Shown piece after piece: positions 42,696 to 50,539 of a DNA stretch of 64,000 nt; position 1 is the first letter of the stretch; every line of letters begins with the position of its first letter. The stretch comes from Chloroflexota bacterium (GTDB taxonomy: Bacteria; Chloroflexota; UBA11872). The stretch is from assembly GCA_022820025.1 (NCBI GenBank), contig JAJEGF010000087.1, forward strand, positions 78,843-142,842, given 5' to 3'. A program made the translations under genes and the position numbers. Under the pieces are notes generated by a model that was not told where the DNA came from, searched no databases, and was given only the letters and a program-made list of their open reading frames with translations.

Positions 42696-43479
42696 GACGG
42701 CGCAGTCCCGGGATGCGCGGCAGGAACGCCGGCGTCGATTCCACGTACTCGCGGTAGCCGGGCTTCGTTTCCACCATCGTGCGCTCCAACATCGCGACGC
42801 CCGAAATCCGCCACAGCAGGAAGGTCATGAGAATGGGACTGACCATAGCCCACCAGGCCCCGACGGCCAGTCCCAGGCAGCCGAACCCCCACCAGATCAC
42901 CGCGTCGCCGAAGTAGTTGGGATGCCGCGTGAGGCCCCAGAACCCGCTGTCGAGCACCCGTCCGCGGTTGGCCGGCTTGGCCTTGAAGCGCGCCAACTGC
43001 AAATCGCCCCCGGCTTCAAACGCGAAGCCAACGACCCACAGGACCACAGCAGCGACATCCCACGCGCCGAATGCCTGGGGTTCCGGCGCGGATAGCGCGG
43101 CCATCAGTGGCAGCGCCACCACCCACATCACGCTCCCCTGGAGCAGGAAGACTGTGAAATAGCTGCGCCACCAGAAGGCCGGGCCGGCGTTGCGGCGGAA
43201 CTCCTGGTAGCGGAAGTCCTCCGGCTTGCCTCGGTTGCGCCAGCCAATGTGTGCCGCAAGACGCACGCCCCAGATCGCAACCAGGATCAGGGTCAGCGCG
43301 CTACGGACCGGATCGCCCGATCCCACCCATACGCCCAACCCGGCCAGGATGGTGAACCCAAGCCCCCAGAACACATCCACGATCCCGGCATTTCGCAGCA
43401 TCAGGCTCAGAAGCCACACCAGGGTCATGCTCGCGGCGATGACCGCCACGGCTCCGCCAAGCAGCCACGGGTCGGTCAT
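42688..43479 (-). CDS. DUF1295 membrane protein (steroid-5-alpha-reductase-like)
   Basis: 263 residues with about seven membrane helices. The C-terminal GLTRHPNYFGDAVIWWGF motif and the earlier GKPEDFRYQEFR are the DUF1295 signatures; the family is related to steroid 5-alpha-reductases and isoprenylcysteine methyltransferases. In similar clusters it may reduce or otherwise process the modified acyl chain using NADPH. It lies between the DUF4345 gene and the CFA-type gene on the minus strand, with an eight-base overlap with the latter. Confidence 0.87.
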   Translation of the reverse strand: MTDPWLLGGAVAVIAASMTLVWLLSLMLRNAGIVDVFWGLGFTILAGLGVWVGSGDPVRSALTLILVAIWGVRLAAHIGWRNRGKPEDFRYQEFRRNAGPAFWWRSYFTVFLLQGSVMWVVALPLMAALSAPEPQAFGAWDVAAVVLWVVGFAFEAGGDLQLARFKAKPANRGRVLDSGFWGLTRHPNYFGDAVIWWGFGCLGLAVGAWWAMVSPILMTFLLWRISGVAMLERTMVETKPGYREYVESTPAFLPRIPGLRRRG

Positions 43480-43536
43480 CAGTGGCTGCCCGGCGTCGGC
43501 CAGCGGATCGGAATCTGTTGACTGGAGAGCACGGCG

Positions 43537-43908
43537 TCAGGTCCGGGGCGATGGCTCTCCGGATCGCCGGGCCAGCAGAATCGCAGCCGCTGCGACCTCG
43601 AACACCAGGCTGATCCAGTTGGACTGCTCGCCCGCGGACCCGTCCGCGAACATGAACGGTGCGCGCACCGCAGCAATGGCCAGGTAGACCAGGCCGAGCA
43701 CACGCTCGGCCGGCGTCTTCAGAAACAGCGGCGCCAGACCCAGCGCGATGAACACGCCGCCCATGGCCGCGCGAATCTCCGTGACTCCGCGTGCCGCGTC
43801 CGGGGCCAGGCCCGTGAATCCGCTGACGCTCTCGGGCTTCACCAGCAGCACAAGTCCGGATGCCACCGTCGCCGCCAGGACGGCGAATCGCAGGAGACGC
43901 AGGAGCAT
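43537..43908 (-). CDS. DUF4345-like small membrane protein
   Basis: 123 residues from the ATG at 43908 with AAAGGCGAG upstream. Four hydrophobic segments, with EIRAAMGGVFIALGL in the middle and RAPFMFADGSAGEQSNW before the last helix, match DUF4345. The family is of unknown function. It is probably the first gene of the lipid-modification run, transcribed away from the solute-binding-protein promoter at 44018. Confidence 0.68.
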   Translation of the reverse strand: MLLRLLRFAVLAATVASGLVLLVKPESVSGFTGLAPDAARGVTEIRAAMGGVFIALGLAPLFLKTPAERVLGLVYLAIAAVRAPFMFADGSAGEQSNWISLVFEVAAAAILLARRSGEPSPRT

Positions 43909-44017
43909 GTTCTCGCCTTTCGGCGCCGCAGCCGACGCCAAGCTCAATCGCCAATCCTAGTGTGGCCGACCCGGGCGGCGCGATTCCGTAGCTAATCATC
44001 CAGTCGAGGAGTGACGT

Positions 44018-44046
44018 TTGACACCGCGTATTACGGAGTGTTAGAT
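44018..44046 (+). promoter_or_regulatory. Promoter of the first ABC sugar operon
   Basis: A consensus TTGACA at 44018-44023, a 17-base spacer and TTAGAT at 44041-44046; the register of the -10 is uncertain because TAGATA one base on is equally good. Transcription would begin close to the leader hairpin at 44054. Confidence 0.5.
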
Positions 44047-44053
44047 AACATCT

Positions 44054-44098
44054 CCGATGAAGGATTCAGGTAGGGACAATTAGTTCCTGAATCATCGG
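44054..44098 (+). other. 5' leader hairpin of the first solute-binding-protein mRNA
   Basis: CCGAT (44054-44058) pairs with ATCGG (44094-44098); after a bulged GAAG, GATTCAGG (44063-44070) pairs with CCTGAATC (44086-44093). The stem begins just downstream of the probable transcription start and ends before the ribosome site at 44121. It may protect the 5' end of an abundant message or regulate it; as DNA it could also bind a repressor. Confidence 0.45.
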
Positions 44099-44131
44099 TC
44101 TCGTGCGGCTCGGTTGCGCAGGGAGGAAGCA

Positions 44132-45631
44132 ATGGACCGACAGAGACAGGTAAGCCGACGCTCGCTGCTGAAGCTGGCGGGCGCCGGTGCACTCGGAACG
44201 GGAGCCGCCCTGGCGCTGGCGGCCTGTGGAGAAACGCAGATCGTTGAGGTTCCCGTTGACCGGGTGATTACTCAAATCGTCGAGAAAGTCGTAACTCAGC
44301 AAGTCCCGGTTACGAAAGTAGTCGAGAAGATTGTTACGCAGCAAGTGGCGGTCGAAGTTCGCAAGGAAGTTCCGGTCGAAGTCCAGAAGGTCGTGACCGT
44401 TGAGGTCGCGCCGCAGCGCCCGCCGGTCACCCTGGTCGCCTGGTATAACCAGATCGAATACACCAAGCCGGCGTGGGACAAGATTTCGTCGGACTATACG
44501 TCCATCAACCCCCACGTCACGCTGAAGGCCAACGGCGTGCCGCACCCGGACGCCGTCACCAAGTACCTGACCGCCCTGGCCGGCGGCGAGAGCATGGACA
44601 TCGTCTACGTGCATCCGCAGACGAATTCGGTGCTCGCGGCCCGCGGCGCCGTTCAGCCGCTGGACGACTTCTGGAACAACGACAGCGAGTTTCCGCTCGG
44701 CGACTTCTACGAAGGCTTGCTGCTCCAGCACCAGTATCTTGACGGCAAGTTCTACGCCATCCCCATGCAGCACGCGCCGATTCTGCTGATCTACAACCGG
44801 GACGCGCTTGCGGAACTTGGCATCGGCGACCTGTGGGAAATGGACAAGGAAGGCAAGTGGACGATCGATGTTCACACCGACATCCTGGAACGCGGCGTCG
44901 CCGGCGAGGGCGAAAACCAGACCTGGGGCGGCCGCGAGATCCCGGCGGCCCTCAAGATCTACTACCTCTGGGTCTGGGGCTTCGACGGCGCCGTCTGGAA
45001 CCAGGACGCCACCGCCACGCACCTGAACGAGCAGGGCTCGGTGGAGGCCTTCGAGTACATCACCCGCCTGATCACGGATGACCTGGTGCCCTCGCGCGAC
45101 TTTTCGCGGGCGTTCCCGGGCGGGGCCGAGGGCATGTTCCTCAGCGGCAACCTGCGGACCTACTGGGGCGCCAAGTGGACCACCACCAAGGTTCCGGATG
45201 ACATCAACGCGGGTATCGTGCCGCCGTACATGATGCCCAACGGCACCAACACCAACCGCGACGCCACCAACGCCTACGGCGTCCACGGGGCCAGCAACAA
45301 CCCCGAGGAGGCCTGGGACCTGTTGAAGTACATGACGACCGAAGGCGTCGTCGAGATGTACAAGGTCGGGTTCACGGCGCCGACGCGCAAGTCGCACGAG
45401 GATCTGGCCGTGTGGCTCAATTCGCTGGCGCCATGGGAAGACCCGGCGGTCCACCGCGCGGCCGTCGAGCGCTACGACCGGGTGTTCTTCCACCCCGTCC
45501 GCTACGACGAGATCAACAACGACTTCGTGTTGCCGGCGGTGGACGGCGTGATTCTCGGGGAGGAGACGGTCCAGGAAGCCATGGATCGGATCACGCCCGG
45601 AATCAACGAACTGCTCAACGAGCCGCTCTAA
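44132..45631 (+). CDS. ABC sugar transporter solute-binding lipoprotein 1
   Basis: 499 residues from ATG 44132 behind GGGAGGA. SRRSLLK gives a Tat-like start, and the lipobox LAAC puts the anchored Cys at 32. Residues 33 to about 95 are a repetitive stalk of V/E/K/T/Q with units such as EKIVTQQV and KEVPVE. The binding domain then resembles family 1 extracellular sugar-binding proteins: ALAGGESMDIVYVHPQTN, YAIPMQHAPILLIYNRDAL, and YGVHGASNNPEEAWDLLKYMTTE. It feeds the permeases immediately downstream. The sugar is unknown but probably an oligosaccharide. Confidence 0.88.
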   Translation: MDRQRQVSRRSLLKLAGAGALGTGAALALAACGETQIVEVPVDRVITQIVEKVVTQQVPVTKVVEKIVTQQVAVEVRKEVPVEVQKVVTVEVAPQRPPVTLVAWYNQIEYTKPAWDKISSDYTSINPHVTLKANGVPHPDAVTKYLTALAGGESMDIVYVHPQTNSVLAARGAVQPLDDFWNNDSEFPLGDFYEGLLLQHQYLDGKFYAIPMQHAPILLIYNRDALAELGIGDLWEMDKEGKWTIDVHTDILERGVAGEGENQTWGGREIPAALKIYYLWVWGFDGAVWNQDATATHLNEQGSVEAFEYITRLITDDLVPSRDFSRAFPGGAEGMFLSGNLRTYWGAKWTTTKVPDDINAGIVPPYMMPNGTNTNRDATNAYGVHGASNNPEEAWDLLKYMTTEGVVEMYKVGFTAPTRKSHEDLAVWLNSLAPWEDPAVHRAAVERYDRVFFHPVRYDEINNDFVLPAVDGVILGEETVQEAMDRITPGINELLNEPL

Positions 45632-45666
45632 CGCCGCTCGTGCAGCCGGCAGGACTGAGCGTGGCT

Positions 45667-45707
45667 GTGAAGCCCGGCGCCCGCGAATGCGGGCGCCGGG
45701 GCTTCAC
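45667..45707 (+). terminator. Strong hairpin after solute-binding gene 1 (attenuator or mRNA-end stabiliser)
   Basis: GTGAAGCCCGGCGCCCGC (45667-45684) pairs with 45689-45707 over 18 base pairs, with one bulged G and a GAAT loop. There is no T-run, and the permease gene starts 20 bases later, so it more likely protects or limits the message so that the binding protein is made in excess over the permease. Confidence 0.65.
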
Positions 45708-45727
45708 GCACACGGGCGCCTGGCCGC

Positions 45728-46666
45728 GTGGCTAGCCGCGCGGCGCCGCTGCGTCCCGCCCCGCCCGCCAAAAACGGCCTGCGGTCCATCCGCTGGCGCC
45801 GCCACCTGATCGGCTACTTATTCATCAGCCCCTGGATTGCGGGATTCGCGCTCTTTACAGCCTTCCCCATGATCTACTCGCTCTTCCTGAGCTTTACGAA
45901 GTACGACCTGTTGGGCCCACCTGAATTCGTGGGCTTCAGCAACTTCGAACGCATGGTGTCGGATCACCTGTTCCTGACGGCGCTGGGGAACACGGCCTTC
46001 TACACCCTGCTGGCCGTACCAATCCAGCTGCTGCTGGCGCTGATTATGGCGCTCCTGCTCAACCAGAAGCTGCGCGGGATCAATGTGTTCAGGACCGCCC
46101 TGTATCTGCCGACGGTCACGCCCACCGTGGCCTTCGTCGTGCTCTTCGTCTACATGTACAACCCCGAGTTCGGCATCTTTAACGCCATTCTCGGGTGGTT
46201 CGGCATCCCCAAGCTGGGCTGGCTGACCGACCCCAACCTGGCCAAGCCCGCCTTCATCATCATGAGCCTCTGGCACGTCGGCGGACAGATGGTCATTTTC
46301 CTGGCCGGCCTGCAGGCCGTCCCGGAAACGCTGGTCGAGGCCGCCTCCATCGACGGCGCCGGCAAGTTTCGTCGGTTCTGGCACGTCACGGTTCCCATGA
46401 TCAGCCCGGTGATCTTCTTCAACCTCGTCCTCGGCATCATCGGCTCGTTCCAGGTCTTCGCCAGCGCGTACATCGCAACGAACGGCGGTCCGAAGCACGC
46501 CACGCTCTTCTACGTCCTCTGGATGTACCGGCACGCGTTCGAGAACTTCCGCATGGGCTACGCCGCCACGCTCGGCTGGGTGCTCCTGGGCGTCATCTTG
46601 CTCTTCACGTTGATCCAATTCGCCGTCAGCCGGCGCTGGGTCTACTACGAGGGCGAAGGAGCCTAG
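45728..46666 (+). CDS. ABC sugar permease, MalF/UgpA type (1)
   Basis: 312 residues from a GTG, with six membrane helices. The EAA motif that contacts the ATPase reads EAASIDGAGKFRRFWHVTVPM (about residues 205-225), with the Gly nine residues on. Start of the core: LIGYLFISPWIAGFALFTAFPMIYSLFLSF. It pairs with the MalG-like permease four bases downstream and is fed by the solute-binding protein upstream. No ATP-binding protein is encoded in this window. Confidence 0.9.
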   Translation: MASRAAPLRPAPPAKNGLRSIRWRRHLIGYLFISPWIAGFALFTAFPMIYSLFLSFTKYDLLGPPEFVGFSNFERMVSDHLFLTALGNTAFYTLLAVPIQLLLALIMALLLNQKLRGINVFRTALYLPTVTPTVAFVVLFVYMYNPEFGIFNAILGWFGIPKLGWLTDPNLAKPAFIIMSLWHVGGQMVIFLAGLQAVPETLVEAASIDGAGKFRRFWHVTVPMISPVIFFNLVLGIIGSFQVFASAYIATNGGPKHATLFYVLWMYRHAFENFRMGYAATLGWVLLGVILLFTLIQFAVSRRWVYYEGEGA

Positions 46667-46670
46667 TTCC

Positions 46671-47603
46671 GTGCAGCGGCTCGCTCGAATCTCATTCCAG
46701 GCCAGCGACGACAGCTCCACGCAGCGCACCCTCTTTGCCTACGTACGGACGGCCCTGGGACTGACCTTTGGTTACTCGGCGCTCCTGCTGGTGGCCGTAA
46801 TCTCCCTGCTGCCGCTGGTGTGGATGATTTCCACGTCACTGAAAGCGTTTGGCCGCGAGTTCCTATTTCCGCCGCAGTGGATTCCGAATCCGGTGGTCTT
46901 TGGCAACTACATCACCGCTTTCGAAACCTCAAACCTGGCCCGCTATTTCGGAAACACCTTGATGATCGCCGTCCTCGCCACTCTCGGCACGGTGATCAGT
47001 TCGTCACTGGTCGCTTTTGGCTTTGCCAGGCTTGAGTTCTTTGGCAAGCGCGTGTTGTTCATTATCTTGCTGTCCACGTTGATGCTGCCTGGAATCGTGA
47101 CTCTCGTTCCTACCTTTGTCCTCTTCAAGACTCTCGGTTGGATTGATACGCCGCTACCGCTCATCGTGCCGTGGTGGTTCGGAGGCGGCGCGTTTGGCGG
47201 CGCATTCTTCGTCTTTCTTATCCGGCAGTTCATGCTCCAGTTACCGCGCGAATTGGACGAAGCGGCCCTGGTGGACGGCGCCTCCTATTTCCGCATCTAC
47301 TGGCGCATCATGCTCCCGCTGTCCAAGCCGGCCCTTGCCGCCTCGGCCATTTTTTCCTTTATCCATCACTGGAACGACTTTCTCAATCCCCTGATCTTCC
47401 TGAACAGCGAGGAGTGGCGCACGCTGGCGCTCTATCTGCGCTTCTTTCTCTACACCGAAGCCGGCGGCGGGGCTGGACTCACCCGCTGGAACCTCATGAT
47501 GGCGGCGTCCGTCGTCATGCTTGTTCCGGTCCTCGTCATCTTCTTCTCGGCTCAGCGCTACTTCATTCGTGGCGTCGCGCTGACCGGAATCGCCGGGCGC
47601 TAA
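46671..47603 (+). CDS. ABC sugar permease, MalG/UgpE type
   Basis: 310 residues from the GTG at 46671, with AAGGAG inside the end of the preceding gene. STSLKAFGREFLFPPQWIPNPVVFGNY is the MalG-type periplasmic opening, and EAALVDGASYFRIYWRIMLPL the EAA loop. It is the only MalG-like subunit here and would have to serve both MalF-like permeases (45728 and 48497), or the second pairs with a subunit encoded elsewhere. Confidence 0.9.
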   Translation: MQRLARISFQASDDSSTQRTLFAYVRTALGLTFGYSALLLVAVISLLPLVWMISTSLKAFGREFLFPPQWIPNPVVFGNYITAFETSNLARYFGNTLMIAVLATLGTVISSSLVAFGFARLEFFGKRVLFIILLSTLMLPGIVTLVPTFVLFKTLGWIDTPLPLIVPWWFGGGAFGGAFFVFLIRQFMLQLPRELDEAALVDGASYFRIYWRIMLPLSKPALAASAIFSFIHHWNDFLNPLIFLNSEEWRTLALYLRFFLYTEAGGGAGLTRWNLMMAASVVMLVPVLVIFFSAQRYFIRGVALTGIAGR

Positions 47604-47630
47604 GACCAATGGACTCTCACACCACAGCCA

Positions 47631-47670
47631 GCAGGCCGGATCAAGCGTCCGTCGTTGGGCGACGGCCTGC
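47631..47670 (+). other. Mutually exclusive stems between the permease and the unknown gene
   Basis: GCAGGCCG (47631-47638) can pair with CGGCCTGC (47663-47670), while CCGTCG (47649-47654) can pair with CGACGG (47660-47665); the two stems share CGG at 47663-47665. Such alternatives are typical of attenuators or simply of GC-rich DNA. The ribosome site of the next gene follows at once. Confidence 0.3.
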
Positions 47671-47689
47671 CTGAAGACAGGAGCGACGC

Positions 47690-48295
47690 ATGGCTACCGA
47701 GGCCGCCGACAAGCGCATCACGGGCTATCCGAACGACCCGCCGCGCGAGCGCAAAGCGCTCAATCTCACGACCTACGAGTACGAGTTCCCCTTCAACTAC
47801 CCCAACGTTGTCGTTGACCGCGTCTGGGTGGGCGGCGAGCGCCACGGCATCGAGCTCTTTCCGATCAAGACCACGGATGGCTCAACGGCCACCACCCAGA
47901 CCCCATCCGACTGGATCGTGATCGAGGAAGACCACCCAATGGTTCAGGTCGCCGTTATCGGCAGCGCCTGCACCCCGCCCGGATCCATCCTGGTCGAGTG
48001 CGACACGATCGACAACTTCAGGCATGAGGGCGAGAACGAGCGCGCCGTTTCCGCGCGTTTTCGCGTCGACAACCTGTGGGGCATGCACCTGCGCGCCGAC
48101 CTGCTGCAGCAGGGCGGTTCCTACCACGCGTTGCCGGTTGCCGGCATGAGTTGCGCAGCGTTCGACATCCCGCCGTCTCACCGGGTTCGCGTCGCCGGCA
48201 TGGGCGCAATCCCCGCCTGGTCCGAGGATGGCTACCCCGACGACGTCCACTATTCGATCCGCTACATCCGCACCACTATCGCCGAGGACTACTAG
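47690..48295 (+). CDS. Hypothetical beta-rich protein within the ABC operon
   Basis: 201 residues, ATG behind AGGAG. No signal peptide or membrane segment. The sequence is rich in short beta-strand-like stretches and aromatic residues (YEYEFPFNYPNVVVDRVWVGGERHGIELFPI; DDVHYSIRYIRTTIAEDY at the end), and contains no known motif. It sits between the MalG-like permease and the second MalF-like permease in the same direction, so it may modify or bind the transported sugar. Function unknown. Confidence 0.65.
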   Translation: MATEAADKRITGYPNDPPRERKALNLTTYEYEFPFNYPNVVVDRVWVGGERHGIELFPIKTTDGSTATTQTPSDWIVIEEDHPMVQVAVIGSACTPPGSILVECDTIDNFRHEGENERAVSARFRVDNLWGMHLRADLLQQGGSYHALPVAGMSCAAFDIPPSHRVRVAGMGAIPAWSEDGYPDDVHYSIRYIRTTIAEDY

Positions 48296-48496
48296 CTGCA
48301 GCGGTGTCCCGTCACTGATCGGTGGTTCCTTTGATACCGGGAGGCTTCTCCGGCCGCTCGGTACTTCGTGGCGCACCGCGCAACACGGCTGGGCCTCCGT
48401 GACCCTGCGCGAATCCAGACCGCGCGGTAAGCTCACGCGCCAAGTTCGGCGTCGAACTGATCGGCACCGGCAACCACAAGTCGAGCGAGGACAGGC

Positions 48497-49447
48497 ATGG
48501 CCGTAACCGATCAGCCTGCTGTCCAGCGCCACCGGCGCCGCGCCCGGATCTTCGGCTGGACGTGGCGCGAGACCCAGGGATTCCTCTTTGTCTTGCCGTG
48601 GCTGTTCGGCTTCGCGATCTTCATTGCCGGGCCGTTCTTCTTTTCCTTCTTTGTGAGCCTCACGCAGTGGCGGTTCATCGGCGATCTGAAGTGGTTGGGC
48701 CTGGAGAATTACGTCCGGCTTCTCTCGGCTGACGACCAACGCTTCGTGCAAGCCGTCTACAACACCACCTACTACGTGGTGTTTCACGTCCCCGGCGTGC
48801 TGATCATCTCGTTCATCATCGCCGGGCTGCTCAACCGCAAGGTACGCGGCATTGCCATCTACCGGACGTGCTTCTATCTGCCGTCAATTACCACGGGCGT
48901 TGCAACCGCGGTGCTCTGGTACTGGGTCTTGCAGCCGAATGGCCTGCTCAATAACTTCATCAACATCTTCCTGGCGCCGTTTGGCGCCAGGGGTCCCAAC
49001 TGGCTGGGATCCACAACCTGGGCGATGCCGGGGCTCATCATCATGAGCTTCTGGACCGTGGGAACCACCATGATCATCTTCCTGGCCGGATTCCAGGGCA
49101 TACCCCAGCATCTCTACGAGGCCGCCGAGATTGACGGCGCGGGCTGGTGGGGCAAGGTTCGCAACGTCACCATCCCGCTGATGACGCCGCAGATCTTTCT
49201 GACCTCGGTGATCGGTGTCATTGGATCGTTCCAGGTGTTCACCGCCGCGCTGATCATCACCGAAGGCGGCCCGGCCGACGCCACGCTATTTGTGCTCCTG
49301 CACCTCTATCAAATCGGATTCACCGCCTTCAACATGGGCTACGCCTCGGCGATTGCGTGGGTCTTGTTTCTGATCATCCTGTTCTTCACGATCGTGCAAT
49401 TCATCAGCGCGAAACGCTGGGTCTACTACGAGGGCGTTCGCGCCTGA
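48497..49447 (+). CDS. ABC sugar permease, MalF/UgpA type (2)
   Basis: 316 residues, ATG behind GAGG. LFVLPWLFGFAIFIAGPFFFSFFVSLTQW opens the core, and EAAEIDGAGWWGKVRNVTIPL is the EAA loop. It is a paralogue of the permease at 45728 but clearly distinct. The 201-base gap before it shows no promoter that I can defend. No MalG partner follows it; the next gene encodes a soluble protein. Confidence 0.88.
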   Translation: MAVTDQPAVQRHRRRARIFGWTWRETQGFLFVLPWLFGFAIFIAGPFFFSFFVSLTQWRFIGDLKWLGLENYVRLLSADDQRFVQAVYNTTYYVVFHVPGVLIISFIIAGLLNRKVRGIAIYRTCFYLPSITTGVATAVLWYWVLQPNGLLNNFINIFLAPFGARGPNWLGSTTWAMPGLIIMSFWTVGTTMIIFLAGFQGIPQHLYEAAEIDGAGWWGKVRNVTIPLMTPQIFLTSVIGVIGSFQVFTAALIITEGGPADATLFVLLHLYQIGFTAFNMGYASAIAWVLFLIILFFTIVQFISAKRWVYYEGVRA

Positions 49448-49510
49448 GGCAAGCCGTCGGCTGCGGGCCTACTGGTCGGCGCCGGACGCCAAGAAAGGTG
49501 GCCGGGCAGC

Positions 49511-50539
49511 TTGGACACGGCCCGCGCTGGGAGTGCGGCTGACCGACATACGGCCATCCAACGCCTGACCGAGTCGAAGCGGCGTGGCGCGGAGTGGCTG
49601 CTGGCGCGGGTCGGTCCCGACGGAGCGGTCGGACCCGCCGACGAGGGGTTTCGGTTCTACCGCTTGCCCTGGACCCTCATGGTGTCCGGCCACACGCAGG
49701 CCGCGCTCGCCGTCTGCGGCTGGATTCGCGAGCACATGTTCGCGCCCGACGGGGACTTCGACCGGGGCCACCGCAAGCTCTATGACGCCTACGCCTATCG
49801 CAACGCCACCCTGGTCTACGGCGCCCACATGGCCCGGCAGTTCGATCTCAGTTCTCGCGGCCTGGAGTTCATCCTCGCCATGCAGGACCAGCCGTCCGGC
49901 GGCTTCGCCAATGACCGCGAGCCGGACGGATCCCTCGGTGACGTCATGGACCTGCCCTACACCTGCGGCTGCGGACTGGCCGCCATTGCCCTGGGCCGGC
50001 TGGACGTGGCCCGACAGGTTTTCCGCTTCCTGGAACGAGTCTGGAACGCGCAGACCGAAATGCCCGATCGCCTCTACTACTCATTCTCGCGCCGACAGCA
50101 GGCCGTGATCACCGAGTACGACGAGCGGGACATCTTCTGGCACGTCGTCGAGTCACAGCAACCGCGAGCGCAGCGTTGGACGGTGGGTGGGCTGTCGGCC
50201 GCCTTCCTCTGCCGCCTGTACATGGTCGATCCGAATCCCGCCTACCTGTCGCTGGCGCGCGACTTCCAACAGTTCTCCATCCAGAGCACCCCGCGCCAGT
50301 TCGAGTTTCCCCAGGTCTGCAAGAGCGGCTGGGGTGCCGCGCTGCTCTACCAGGTCACCGGCGAGGAGCCCTATGCCGCCTGGGCCGTCAAGCTGGCGCA
50401 CTGGTTCGCCGACACCCAGTCCAACGATGGCTCCTGGGTCTTCGACAGTGACCCCACGGCGGGGCGCACGCTGGAGATCACGGCCGAGTTCGTGGCACAC
50501 GTCGACACGATCATCGGCTGCCTGGCAAGCCGACCGTGA
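49511..50539 (+). CDS. Alpha/alpha-toroid protein (prenyltransferase/cyclase-like repeats)
   Basis: 342 residues from a TTG preceded by AAAGG. The helical repeat units with QDQPSGGFAND and QSNDGSWVF (QxxxGxW-like motifs) suggest an alpha/alpha barrel, as in terpenoid cyclases, prenyltransferases or family 76/88/105-type glycosidases. The DxDD or catalytic motifs of the cyclases are not seen. A conserved His in LYDAYAYRNATLVYGAHM and YTCGCGLAAIALGRL may be in the pocket. It overlaps the next gene GTGA, and the sugar context favours a glycan-acting or structural toroid. Function uncertain. Confidence 0.6.
   Translation: MDTARAGSAADRHTAIQRLTESKRRGAEWLLARVGPDGAVGPADEGFRFYRLPWTLMVSGHTQAALAVCGWIREHMFAPDGDFDRGHRKLYDAYAYRNATLVYGAHMARQFDLSSRGLEFILAMQDQPSGGFANDREPDGSLGDVMDLPYTCGCGLAAIALGRLDVARQVFRFLERVWNAQTEMPDRLYYSFSRRQQAVITEYDERDIFWHVVESQQPRAQRWTVGGLSAAFLCRLYMVDPNPAYLSLARDFQQFSIQSTPRQFEFPQVCKSGWGAALLYQVTGEEPYAAWAVKLAHWFADTQSNDGSWVFDSDPTAGRTLEITAEFVAHVDTIIGCLASRP

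Noticed and set aside
44066..45493. Long open frame antisense to solute-binding gene 1 (475 codons)
   Set aside because: It lies opposite a gene with a signal sequence, lipobox and family motifs, and its amino-acid composition (His/Val/Arg/Asp rich) is that of a shadow frame in GC-rich DNA.
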